This document shows positions 21,789 through 28,949 of a DNA stretch of 36,192 nucleotides, piece after piece. The notes under the pieces were generated by a model, which was given only the letters and a program-made list of their open reading frames with translations, was not told the DNA's origin and searched no databases. The stretch is from Pseudomonadota bacterium (lineage in GTDB: Bacteria; Pseudomonadota; Alphaproteobacteria; Rhizobiales; Devosiaceae), in contig JAEWLC010000010.1 of NCBI GenBank assembly GCA_023393475.1, positions 1-36,192 of the forward strand, in the 5' to 3' direction. The translations under genes and the position numbers were made by a program. Numbering within the stretch: the stretch's first letter is position 1; each line of letters opens with the position of its first letter.

Positions 21789-22554
21789 CGGCGTGGATGA
21801 TCTCGAGATCCGGCAGGCCCCAGCATTGGACGCCCATGTCGGCCGCCATGATGCCTAGGCCCTCGGTCTCGATCTCACCTTTGCGCCAGATCGGATGCCT
21901 GGCGCGCATCTTGGTGCTCTCGACACCATAGGGGTAAGCGGGAAAGATCAGCCCGTCCCTGTGCACGTCGGCGCGGACCAGCAGCATCGTGCCCCCGACG
22001 GCATCGAGCCGTATGGCGCCGCTGCCCCTGTGGTCAGACAATGTCGTCGCCCCGCCTTCGGTCCAGTTGTTGGCATCGAAGGTCTTGCCCCCCGGCTTCT
22101 TCACGCAGTTCGGCACCACGATGTCGAAGCCCGTTGCCAGCAGTTGTCGAAGCACGTCGGGCGGATAGTCGATGACGTCGACATCGATCCACAGCACCCA
22201 ATCCTCGTCGTCGAGGGCGTGGAACAGCAGATGGTTGCGGGCGCGCGCCAGAACCGCTCGCCGCATGAGCTGCATGGGAGGCGCCCAACGGGGGACCCCG
22301 GGCGGAATCGAGAAGCCGAAATCGCGCTTGAAAAGCTCCGTCCGCCGCGTCCGGTCGCGAAGCCGCGGCAGCAGCGAAGCGGCCGTTTCGTAGCTATCGT
22401 CAGTGCTGTCGCCTTCGAGCAGCCCCACCGACAGATGCTCGCGCGGCCAGTCGAGGCGCTCGATCAATTCCACGTAGCGCGGCAAATGATGCGAGGCGCC
22501 CTTTACCGGCGTCAGAATCAACACGTTTTGGCTAGGAAAAGCGGCGGTCGACAT
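21781..22554 (-). CDS. GT62/Anp1-like glycosyltransferase
   Basis: The 257-residue product resembles the Anp1/Mnn9 (GT62) mannosyltransferase family, best known from fungal Golgi mannan polymerase. Matching blocks are LLEGDSTDDSYE (46-57), the A-R-A-R-N-H-L-L-F block (103-111) and VLWIDVDVIDYPPDVLRQL (120-138) with the DxD metal site D124/D126. It has no membrane anchor, unlike the fungal type-II proteins. The ATG at 22554 has GGAG 5 bases upstream; the longer open frame to 22617 is not needed. It pairs with fkbM downstream and is divergent from the GT71-like gene. Donor and acceptor are unknown; a mannose donor is the family expectation. Confidence 0.82.
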   Translation of the reverse strand: MSTAAFPSQNVLILTPVKGASHHLPRYVELIERLDWPREHLSVGLLEGDSTDDSYETAASLLPRLRDRTRRTELFKRDFGFSIPPGVPRWAPPMQLMRRAVLARARNHLLFHALDDEDWVLWIDVDVIDYPPDVLRQLLATGFDIVVPNCVKKPGGKTFDANNWTEGGATTLSDHRGSGAIRLDAVGGTMLLVRADVHRDGLIFPAYPYGVESTKMRARHPIWRKGEIETEGLGIMAADMGVQCWGLPDLEIIHADE

Positions 22555-22646
22555 GGTTGCTCCGGGCGGCGCGATCAAATCTAATGACCGCTGGAGGCGC
22601 AAGCCGCGATTGGCCAAACGTCCCTAGATATTTGTCAGGTTTTTCA
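22555..22646. promoter_or_regulatory. Divergent promoter gap between GT62-like and GT71-like genes
   Basis: This 92-base gap must carry promoters for both glycan transcripts. It contains the palindrome TTGGCCAA (22610-22617) and a possible plus-strand -10 element TAGATA (22625-22630). Neither is strong evidence of a specific regulator. Confidence 0.3.
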
Positions 22647-24152
22647 ATGAGCCAAGAGGCGGAAGCCGCAAGCGCGCGGATCAGGCGGCTGGCGGCCGAA
22701 ATCCGGTCCGGCGGCCAGCCGGTGCGGGCCGCAGAAGGCAGTGGCCGCGGACTCGTGGTGGTGGCCGGCGGGTCGCGCATTTTCACCAATGCCTACGTGC
22801 TGCTGCACATGCTCCGGCACGCTCTCGGATCGTCCCTGCCGGTGGAGCTATGGTATTTCGGCCAGTCCGAGATTTCTCCCGCCATGGCCGCCGCCGTCGA
22901 GCCGCTCGACGTGCGCTTGGTCGATGCCACGCCGCTTATCGCGGCGTCTGGCGTAAATATCCGTGATGGTTGGCAGTTGAAGGCGTTCGCGCTGGTCCAC
23001 AGCCGGTTTGCCGAGGTGCTCTTGCTTGATGCCGACCAGGTGCCTGTCAGCGATCCAGAGGCCTGCTTCGACTGGCCGCAATATGCCGAGACCGGCGCGG
23101 TCTTCTGGCCCGACATACTCGATCTGCGCCCCGACAACCCGATCTGGTCGCTGCTCGGGCTCGAAGGCCGGCGAACCGTGTCGTTCGAGAGCGGGCAACT
23201 GCTTGTCGACCGCAGGCGCCACGCCCCAGCACTCGCTGCCGCACTGCAGCTCAACGTGGCGGCCGATGACGTCTACCAGCTGATCTATGGCGACAAGGAT
23301 ACGTTCCTTCTCGCCTGGGAAATGCTGGGCGCGCCTTATGCTCTCGTGCCGCACCGACCTTATGCAGACGACTACATGCTCGTGCAGCGTGATTTTGCCG
23401 GCAGCGCGCTGTTCCAGCACCGCACCAACGCCAAGTGGCAATACGCGGGCGACCAGCGAAAGCTCTCCGGCTTCCGCTATGAGCCGGAGTGCCTCGCTGC
23501 TCTGGCCGAACTCCAGCGGCGCTGGAGTGGCCAGGTGTTCACGCCGCCGGATCGCGGAGCCGAGGCACGGGAAATCGAGCAGCAGCTGATCGGGTCGCGG
23601 TCGTTCGTGCTCGAAGTGGTGGACGAACCGCCTTTCACCGTCACGTTGCAGCCGCATGGCGAGATCGGCGAGGGCCGCGCGGCGGACCGCCGCCACTGGT
23701 GGGTGGAAGTCGAAGCCGGCAAGCCCCGGCTGATTTTCGCTGCAGGGGACCAGCAGTGTTATGTCCTCGATCGTGGGGACGACCACATCTGGCTTGGCCG
23801 CCGGCTTCGCTTGCCGGCAGGAGAAGTGTCCCTGATACCCGCAGGGTCAGTTACTCCCGTATCGCGGGCTGACCGCCCCGGTCTCGTCGATGACCTGCTG
23901 CGCGCCGGCGGAGTCTATGGCGGGGCAGGTGAGCCGGGCCAGCCTCTGGCAGATGCACTGGCGCTCCTGGCCGAAGTCGTACCCGGCGTCCGCGCCCGCA
24001 TCGAGCACCTGGCCCGGACGCAATCGGATGCGGTCATCGCTGACCGGCTGCAGGCGCTTGCCGCCGGGCTCGGAGAACGGAGCGCGATGCCTGCGGTCGT
24101 TCGAAGCCCGGCGTTCCAGACCGGCTACATCCGTTCCGAGATGCCCGGATGA
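22647..24152 (+). CDS. GT71/MNN1-like putative mannosyltransferase with C-terminal extension
   Basis: The 501-residue product has an N-terminal GT-A domain (about residues 34-275) like the MNN1/GT71 putative alpha-mannosyltransferases: VVVAGGSRIFTNAYVLLHML (37-56), D-G-W-Q-L-K-A-F-A-L (107-116), and the DxD pair D128/D130 in LLLDADQVPV, followed by G-A-V-F-W-P-D. The remaining 220 residues include a domain rich in acidic and tryptophan residues (W-W-V-E-V-E-A-G-K) and a helical tail, without a recognised family. The ATG at 22647 has only a weak CAGG upstream. The stop overlaps the next start (ATGA), beginning a six-gene plus-strand operon to 27874. Confidence 0.8.
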   Translation: MSQEAEAASARIRRLAAEIRSGGQPVRAAEGSGRGLVVVAGGSRIFTNAYVLLHMLRHALGSSLPVELWYFGQSEISPAMAAAVEPLDVRLVDATPLIAASGVNIRDGWQLKAFALVHSRFAEVLLLDADQVPVSDPEACFDWPQYAETGAVFWPDILDLRPDNPIWSLLGLEGRRTVSFESGQLLVDRRRHAPALAAALQLNVAADDVYQLIYGDKDTFLLAWEMLGAPYALVPHRPYADDYMLVQRDFAGSALFQHRTNAKWQYAGDQRKLSGFRYEPECLAALAELQRRWSGQVFTPPDRGAEAREIEQQLIGSRSFVLEVVDEPPFTVTLQPHGEIGEGRAADRRHWWVEVEAGKPRLIFAAGDQQCYVLDRGDDHIWLGRRLRLPAGEVSLIPAGSVTPVSRADRPGLVDDLLRAGGVYGGAGEPGQPLADALALLAEVVPGVRARIEHLARTQSDAVIADRLQALAAGLGERSAMPAVVRSPAFQTGYIRSEMPG

Positions 24153-25381
24153 CGGCCCGACCACGGGCCCTGCATATCGCGCCGATCATGCCGGCCCGCT
24201 CCGGCAACGGCCTCGCCATGCGGCAGGGCATGTTCCTCGAGGCGCTGAGCCGCGAGTTCGATACGCATCTGGCTGTCCTTCCCGTCGCCGGCAGGCAAGA
24301 CAGCTCGCCGGAGCTGCCGGACGTACTCGGCGTGAAGACGACGGTTATTCCCGTGGCTGGACGCCAGGATACGCATTTCGCGCTCCTTTCCCGGCTGGCC
24401 GATCGGACGGGCCGCCTTGCGGCTTTCCGCTCCTTTGGCCGCAGTTCGCTGGCGGCGCATCTCAGCGTGCCGGTGCTCGCCGAGCTGGGCGGGGCCGTCG
24501 GCGCGGACACCTATGACCTAGTCCATATCGGCCGCTCGTATCTCGCCGACGCGCTGCCGGTCGTCCGGGCGGGCCGCGCGACGATGGATCTCGACGAGGA
24601 CGAATGGACCTCCTATCGCGAGGTCGCGGCAACCTTCGAGACATCCGATCCGGATGCCGCCGGCTGGGCACGGGCCGAGGCCGACGCAATGGCTGCGCTG
24701 ATCTCGAAGTCGGCACCCGGCATCGCCCGCCACTTTATTTCCAGCGAGCGCGACGGCGAGTGGATGGCGACCCGGCAACCGGGCCTGTCGCCAGAGGTCA
24801 TCGAGAATGCCGTACCGCTTCCGGAGGCACCCGAGCGACGGGACGACGGTGGGACGCTGCTGTTCGTCGGCTCGTTCGGCTACGCCCCCAATGTCGATGC
24901 GGCAGGCTGGATGGTGCGCGAGATCTGGCCGATCGTCCGCGAGCGGGCAGGGCGCGGCGTCAAGCTTGTGCTGGTCGGCAGGGATTCCGGCCGCGTGACC
25001 GATCTCGGAACCGAGCCCGACGTGGAACTCCGGGGTGAAGTCGAGGACATCGCCCAAGCCTACGCAACGGCGACCCTGTTCGTCGCTCCCCTGCGGGCCG
25101 GCGCGGGAACACGGCTGAAGCTCCTCGAGGCGACGGCGCACCGCGTCCCTATCGTCACCACCAGCCTTGGCGCGCGAGGTCTTGCCTTCGCCCCCGGCCG
25201 CGACATGCTCGTCGCCGACGACCCGGAGGCCTTTGCGGATGCCATTGTTGGGGCGCTGCAGGACGTCCGCGCCAGCGCCGAGCGTGCGGAGTCCGCCCAC
25301 AGGGCTGTGAGGGCCCGCTACGATCGCGCTCTAGTGGTTGACCGGCTAGCTTGCCGTCTGCGGGACATTGCAGCTACATGA
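24149..25381 (+). CDS. GT4-family glycosyltransferase (GT-B fold)
   Basis: The 410-residue product has a two-domain GT-B layout. The N-terminal acceptor domain has P-A-R-S-G-N-G-L-A-M-R (residues 16-26). The C-terminal nucleotide-sugar domain shows the start LLFVGSFGYAPNVDAA, a V-L-V-G-R-D strand, and APLRAGAGTRLKLLEA with the conserved glutamate of GT4 enzymes. It starts at ATG 24149 overlapping the GT71-like stop, and it ends 25 bases before the PqqD-like gene. A direct repeat of PVAGRQD (residues about 45-51 and 69-75) is unusual for the family. The sugar is unknown. Confidence 0.87.
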   Translation: MTARPRALHIAPIMPARSGNGLAMRQGMFLEALSREFDTHLAVLPVAGRQDSSPELPDVLGVKTTVIPVAGRQDTHFALLSRLADRTGRLAAFRSFGRSSLAAHLSVPVLAELGGAVGADTYDLVHIGRSYLADALPVVRAGRATMDLDEDEWTSYREVAATFETSDPDAAGWARAEADAMAALISKSAPGIARHFISSERDGEWMATRQPGLSPEVIENAVPLPEAPERRDDGGTLLFVGSFGYAPNVDAAGWMVREIWPIVRERAGRGVKLVLVGRDSGRVTDLGTEPDVELRGEVEDIAQAYATATLFVAPLRAGAGTRLKLLEATAHRVPIVTTSLGARGLAFAPGRDMLVADDPEAFADAIVGALQDVRASAERAESAHRAVRARYDRALVVDRLACRLRDIAAT

Positions 25382-25406
25382 CGCCCCGAACTTGGGAGAC
25401 GCCTAA

Positions 25407-25703
25407 ATGACCGAAATCACACCCGATACGCTGTTCCGTGCCGTCGAGGGCATTGAGGTCAACCGCGTCCCTGATGGGGCCATGGTCTACCAGAACGAGA
25501 GCGAGCGGGTGCACTTCCTCAACCCGACGGCGCTCGTCGTCTATGAGCTGTGCGGCCTCAACAAGACGACTGCCGAGATCGAGGCCTTCCTGGCCGATGC
25601 CTTTGGCCTCGCCACGTCGCCGACCGAGGCGGTCCACGAGTGCCTCGTGTCCCTGCTGGACGAAGGACTCGTCGTTTGCGCCCCATCATCTGCCGCACCC
25701 TGA
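25407..25703 (+). CDS. PqqD-like RRE-domain protein
   Basis: The 98-residue product has the PqqD fold: a strand region V-Y-Q-N-E-S-E-R-V-H-F-L-N-P-T-A-L-V-V (about 28-45), then helices L-C-G-L-N-K-T-T-A-E-I-E-A-F-L and a C-terminal wing L-L-D-E-G-L-V. PqqD-like proteins are RiPP recognition elements that bind a leader peptide and present it to a modifying enzyme. Homologues paired with HPr-kinase-like proteins are known in exosortase-type and lasso-peptide loci. Here the HprK-like gene overlaps it by 28 bases, and a 59-residue peptide gene follows. This makes the peptide the likely ligand (inference). Confidence 0.88.
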   Translation: MTEITPDTLFRAVEGIEVNRVPDGAMVYQNESERVHFLNPTALVVYELCGLNKTTAEIEAFLADAFGLATSPTEAVHECLVSLLDEGLVVCAPSSAAP

Positions 25704-26509
25704 GGCGGGAGTTCCGGCTTTACCCGCCGACCGCCGAAGTCGGGGCAGAACTGGCTTTCGTTGCCGCTGAGCCGGAGTTGCCAGGCCTGTCGCTCGAGCC
25801 CGTCGACATTCCGATCCGCATGCGTGACGGCTTCCTTGTCGCCTCCGCGCCGGGCGGCGAGATCATCGAGGGCACGGCGGGCCACCTCATCAATGCTCTG
25901 CACAGGATCGTCCTTGCCGACCTTACGGAAGGCGATCCGGACACTCCCTTCATCCACGGCGCGAGCGTGATCGTCGCAGGGCGGCGCGTACTCCTCGTCG
26001 GCCACAAGGGCTGCGGCAAGAGTACGTTCTCGCTGCACCTGGCGATGGCTGGGCACGACATCGAAGGCGATGAGCACCTCATGATCCGCGAAAACGAGGT
26101 GATCGCGCGGCCGCGCTCGCTACGGGTCAAGCAGGGCAGTCTGGGGATCGTCGCAGGGCTTCCCTCCTCCATCCACGACGCGCCACGGATCATCAATTGG
26201 GACGGCACGTTGATCCGTGCGGTCAGCCCGGCGATATGCGGCAGGCCATGGGTGATTCGAGCCGGCAGGCTCGACGCGGTGGTGTTCCTCGTCGCCAACC
26301 ACGGCGGCCGCTCGGCGGCACGGCGCATCGGCGGCAACGACGCTTTCGGGCGCCTCATGGGTGAAGTCATGTTGCCGCGGACGGGAATTGCCGCTGCTAC
26401 CGGCCGTATGCGGCGGCTTGCGCTCGGAATTCCGGCCTACCAACTGTTGCTCGGAGACCTCGCTACTGCCGAATGGCACCTGCAGAATATCGCAAGCACG
26501 TTGACGTGA
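25676..26509 (+). CDS. HPr-kinase-like P-loop protein (HprK-related kinase)
   Basis: The 277-residue product has a C-terminal HprK/PEPCK-type kinase core with Walker A GHKGCGKST at 109-117, FIHGASV (92-98) before it, and an acidic G-D-E-H (131-134) after it. HprK relatives in lasso-peptide clusters (paeninodin type) phosphorylate the side chain of a C-terminal serine in the precursor peptide. The start chosen is TTG 25676, 8 bases after AAGGA, giving MRPIICRTLRREF; the open frame upstream is the PqqD gene in another frame. The following peptide ends in serine, consistent with the same reaction, but this is inference. A function on lipid or sugar substrates is possible. Confidence 0.85.
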   Translation: MRPIICRTLRREFRLYPPTAEVGAELAFVAAEPELPGLSLEPVDIPIRMRDGFLVASAPGGEIIEGTAGHLINALHRIVLADLTEGDPDTPFIHGASVIVAGRRVLLVGHKGCGKSTFSLHLAMAGHDIEGDEHLMIRENEVIARPRSLRVKQGSLGIVAGLPSSIHDAPRIINWDGTLIRAVSPAICGRPWVIRAGRLDAVVFLVANHGGRSAARRIGGNDAFGRLMGEVMLPRTGIAAATGRMRRLALGIPAYQLLLGDLATAEWHLQNIASTLT

Positions 26510-26558
26510 CCGCCGTTACCGGCGAAGATTCCGCATTGGGATTGTTTAGGGGATTACC

Positions 26559-26738
26559 TTGTCAGAAAAGAACGAGAGCGAGCGTCTCGAGCAGGCGCTG
26601 GAGACAGTCGATCAGGGTCGCCGCGATGCGTTGCGCAAGCTTGTGACCACTACCGCCTTTGCGGCTCCCGTGGTGGTGTCCTTCGCCATCAACGGACTGA
26701 CCGTCAGCCCGGCACTGGCCGCTGGCAACGTTTCGTGA
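26559..26738 (+). CDS. 59-residue small peptide, candidate RiPP precursor or glycan-carrier peptide
   Basis: This short gene starts at TTG 26559 with AGGGGA 5 bases upstream, and an in-frame stop at 26547 rules out an earlier start. The product has a charged N-terminal half (residues 1-27, with E/K/R-rich helix and a twin arginine R21-R22), a hydrophobic stretch (about 28-49, AFAAPVVVSFAINGLTV), then S-P-A-L-A-A and the end G-N-V-S. The tail ends in Asn-Val-Ser, giving both an N-x-S sequon and a C-terminal serine. A signal-peptidase-like A-L-A site at 52-54 would leave only AGNVS. Its stop overlaps the GTG of the next glycosyltransferase (GTGA), so the two are translationally coupled. It follows the PqqD-like and HprK-like genes, which are the partners expected for a modified peptide. 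No family is recognised with certainty. Confidence 0.72.
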   Translation: MSEKNESERLEQALETVDQGRRDALRKLVTTTAFAAPVVVSFAINGLTVSPALAAGNVS

Positions 26739-27874
26739 CCTTCACGGCAGGCGCTGGTCCTCGGATCAGTGCTTGCATGATCGTAAAGAACGAGCAGCCG
26801 TTTCTCGACGGCTGTTTGTTGTCTTTGAAGGGCCTGGTCGACGAGATCGTTATCGTCGACACGGGTTCCACCGACGCGTCCATTGATATTGCCACGAGGC
26901 ACGGCGCGCGCGTGCTTGAGCACGCTTGGCACGATGACTTTGCCGCGGCACGCAATGTCGGCCTCGAAGCTGCTTCCGGCGACTGGATTCTCTATATCGA
27001 CGCCGACGAGCGCCTGGCCGACACCACACATGAGGCCCTAAGGGCCGGTCTTTCCTCCCCGGATGTTGTCGCCGCACGGCCGTTGTTTCGCGTCGCCAGC
27101 AATCGCACGCTCTACCGCGAATACCGCCTGTTCCGGAACGATCCACGGATACGTTTCAAGGGCGCGATCCACGAGACCATGCGCCCCGACCTCGATGCGA
27201 TCCAGAGAGAGACCGGCGCCCGCATCATCGACGTGGCGGCGACGCTCATCCATCTCGGCTACGACGGCGATATGGAGGCAAAGTACCGTCGCAACCTGCC
27301 ATTGCTGCAGGCCGCCGTCCTGCGCGATCCTGACCGGGTCTACTACTGGAACGATCTGGCCTATACGCTCGCCGGGCTCGGCGAGATCGACGAAGCCATC
27401 GCCATTTCGGATGAGGGGCTTGCCCGCGCCGAGCCGACGGATCGCTCTAGCCGGGTTCTCCGGAGCATGCTGGTGCACACCAATGCCCGCCTCCGGGCCC
27501 AGCGAGGAGAAGACGTTCGTGACCTGGTTGAAGCCGGTCTCGCGCTCTATCCCGCCAATTGGTCGTTGCGCTTCGTTCGTGCGCGGGCGCTCATCGATGC
27601 TGGCCAGCCCGAGGCGGCGCTTGCAGACCTGGAGGCGCTGGCGGGGCAGGACGCCGCAATGCTCTGCGATGACCATCTGGGCCATGATCAGCGCATCTTC
27701 GGCTGCTACGCGCACGACCTCACGGGTGTTGCCCTGCTGCGCCTGGGCGATCGTGCTGGCGCTGCCGCCGCCTTCACGCGTGCCTCGGTGGCCGCACCGG
27801 ATGTACAGGAATATCGCGTCAAGGCGCTGGCCCTCGGGGGCAGTGCGGCTACGGCAGGATCGTCGGCCGCTTGA
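26735..27874 (+). CDS. GT2-family glycosyltransferase with TPR-like C-terminal region
   Basis: The 379-residue product has a GT-A domain starting ISACMIVKNEQPFLDGC (11-27), E-I-V-I-V-D-T-G-S-T-D (37-47) and DxD at 89-91 (LYIDADERL), then F-R-N-D-P-R-I-R-F-K-G-A-I-H-E. This matches the GT2 subgroup that often carries C-terminal tetratricopeptide-like repeats; helices of that sort are visible from about 200 to 360 (Y-Y-W-N-D-L-A-Y-T-L-A-G-L-G-E). TPR tails in such enzymes commonly bind the acceptor protein. GTG 26735 overlaps the peptide stop, so peptide and enzyme are likely produced together. Its 3' end overlaps the convergent nucleotidyltransferase gene by 26 bases. Acceptor identity is unknown; the peptide upstream is a candidate. 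Confidence 0.87.
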   Translation: MTFTAGAGPRISACMIVKNEQPFLDGCLLSLKGLVDEIVIVDTGSTDASIDIATRHGARVLEHAWHDDFAAARNVGLEAASGDWILYIDADERLADTTHEALRAGLSSPDVVAARPLFRVASNRTLYREYRLFRNDPRIRFKGAIHETMRPDLDAIQRETGARIIDVAATLIHLGYDGDMEAKYRRNLPLLQAAVLRDPDRVYYWNDLAYTLAGLGEIDEAIAISDEGLARAEPTDRSSRVLRSMLVHTNARLRAQRGEDVRDLVEAGLALYPANWSLRFVRARALIDAGQPEAALADLEALAGQDAAMLCDDHLGHDQRIFGCYAHDLTGVALLRLGDRAGAAAAFTRASVAAPDVQEYRVKALALGGSAATAGSSAA

Positions 27875-28949
27875 TGAAGCTCAGCGGCACGGTGAGGCGC
27901 CGGTAGATGCGCCTGATCATGCTCTGTCCGCCCGCCGCCCGCCGCATACGAGCGGGCTGCAACGCCGCCCGCAGTTCGGGGCCGATGCCGCTGCGGAGCC
28001 CACCGCTGCGCATGTCCGCCCACCAGGTTACGGCGTCCGGGACAAGGGTCAGTGGTGCAACAACCGGCATGCCGAAGAGGTCGGCGGCCGCCGCGATCCA
28101 TAGGTCCAGGATGGCCAGCAGCCGGGGGTGGAGCGACGCCCGGGTGACGAGCGCGGTTCGATCCTCCGCATTCAGATGCATCACCTCGGCGGCAAACTCG
28201 TAGAGGCCCTTGGGTTCGATGGTTGCGTGCTTCACGGCTCGGTGCCCGACGTGATGATGCACCATGCCATGCAGGACGCTAAGGTGGGGCGGCAGGATGC
28301 TGGCCCCGGTGGGGCAGGGGACAGCGGCGGCGAGCATCTCGGCCGTAGACAGAAATTGCTCCACCCGCGACGGTCCACCGCGCCGGTGGATCTCGATCCA
28401 TCCGGGCATGTCGTCGCGATAGAGTTCGTAGAGGTGGTGGTGGATGATCCGCGACCGGGGCACCGCTGAGGGCCGGTACCCGAGCGCGAGCACAATCTCC
28501 TGCGCTTCGGCCGCCCGCGATGACGCAACGAGAAGGTCCAGGTCGCGCAAGTATCGCCAGTCCGGCCAGCCGGTGACGATCGAGCGCCCCCCTTTGAGGG
28601 CCACCGGCACGATGCCGGCACGACCGAGCGCGGCCACGATCTCGGCCAGCCGCTCGCCGAGCACGCCACGGCGCGCGACGTGATCGGCTTCGCGCTTCTC
28701 GAGCGCTGCCGTAACCGTCATCCGCCCGTCGGGCAGTGTCAGGGCGGGAATCGCAGGGGTAAGACCCAGTCTCGCGACCTGCCGCACCAGCACCGAACCA
28801 AGCCGGACCTCGTCGGCATAGGCGAAGAACTCATCCCACCCGACCTTGGCGATGCGCCGGCTGAGTTCATCCGCTCGTGCGGAGTCCGCATCGAACCGCA
28901 GGCAGACGGCAAGGAGGGCACGCATATCTGCCGGCATGACAGTGCTCAC
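27849..28949 (-). CDS. Nucleotidyltransferase-fold protein (NTP_transf_5-like)
   Basis: The 366-residue product matches the uncharacterised nucleotidyltransferase family often found with PqqD- and HprK-like genes. The active-site layout is P-V-A-L-K-G-G-R-S (115-123), the DxD pair D136/D138 in YLRDLDLLV, and W-I-E-I-H (184-188). In the lasso peptide pseudomycoidin a related protein adds hexose to a kinase-phosphorylated C-terminal serine (from memory). The start is GTG 28949, overlapping the stop of the GT10 gene (GTGA); an ATG at 28937 is an alternative. The last 25 residues are basic. It is transcribed toward the peptide operon and overlaps GT2 by 26 bases. Confidence 0.82.
   Translation of the reverse strand: MSTVMPADMRALLAVCLRFDADSARADELSRRIAKVGWDEFFAYADEVRLGSVLVRQVARLGLTPAIPALTLPDGRMTVTAALEKREADHVARRGVLGERLAEIVAALGRAGIVPVALKGGRSIVTGWPDWRYLRDLDLLVASSRAAEAQEIVLALGYRPSAVPRSRIIHHHLYELYRDDMPGWIEIHRRGGPSRVEQFLSTAEMLAAAVPCPTGASILPPHLSVLHGMVHHHVGHRAVKHATIEPKGLYEFAAEVMHLNAEDRTALVTRASLHPRLLAILDLWIAAAADLFGMPVVAPLTLVPDAVTWWADMRSGGLRSGIGPELRAALQPARMRRAAGGQSMIRRIYRRLTVPLSFIKRPTILP

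Noticed and set aside
26559..26738. Simple Tat-secreted protein
   Set aside because: A twin arginine, hydrophobic stretch and A-L-A site exist, but almost nothing would remain after cleavage. The signal-like reading alone does not explain its coupling to PqqD, HprK and GT genes.
25407..28949. Lasso peptide biosynthesis cluster
   Set aside because: No asparagine-synthetase-like cyclase and no transglutaminase-like protease is present, and the peptide lacks an Asp or Glu ring acceptor after a suitable leader. The locus only shares tailoring components.
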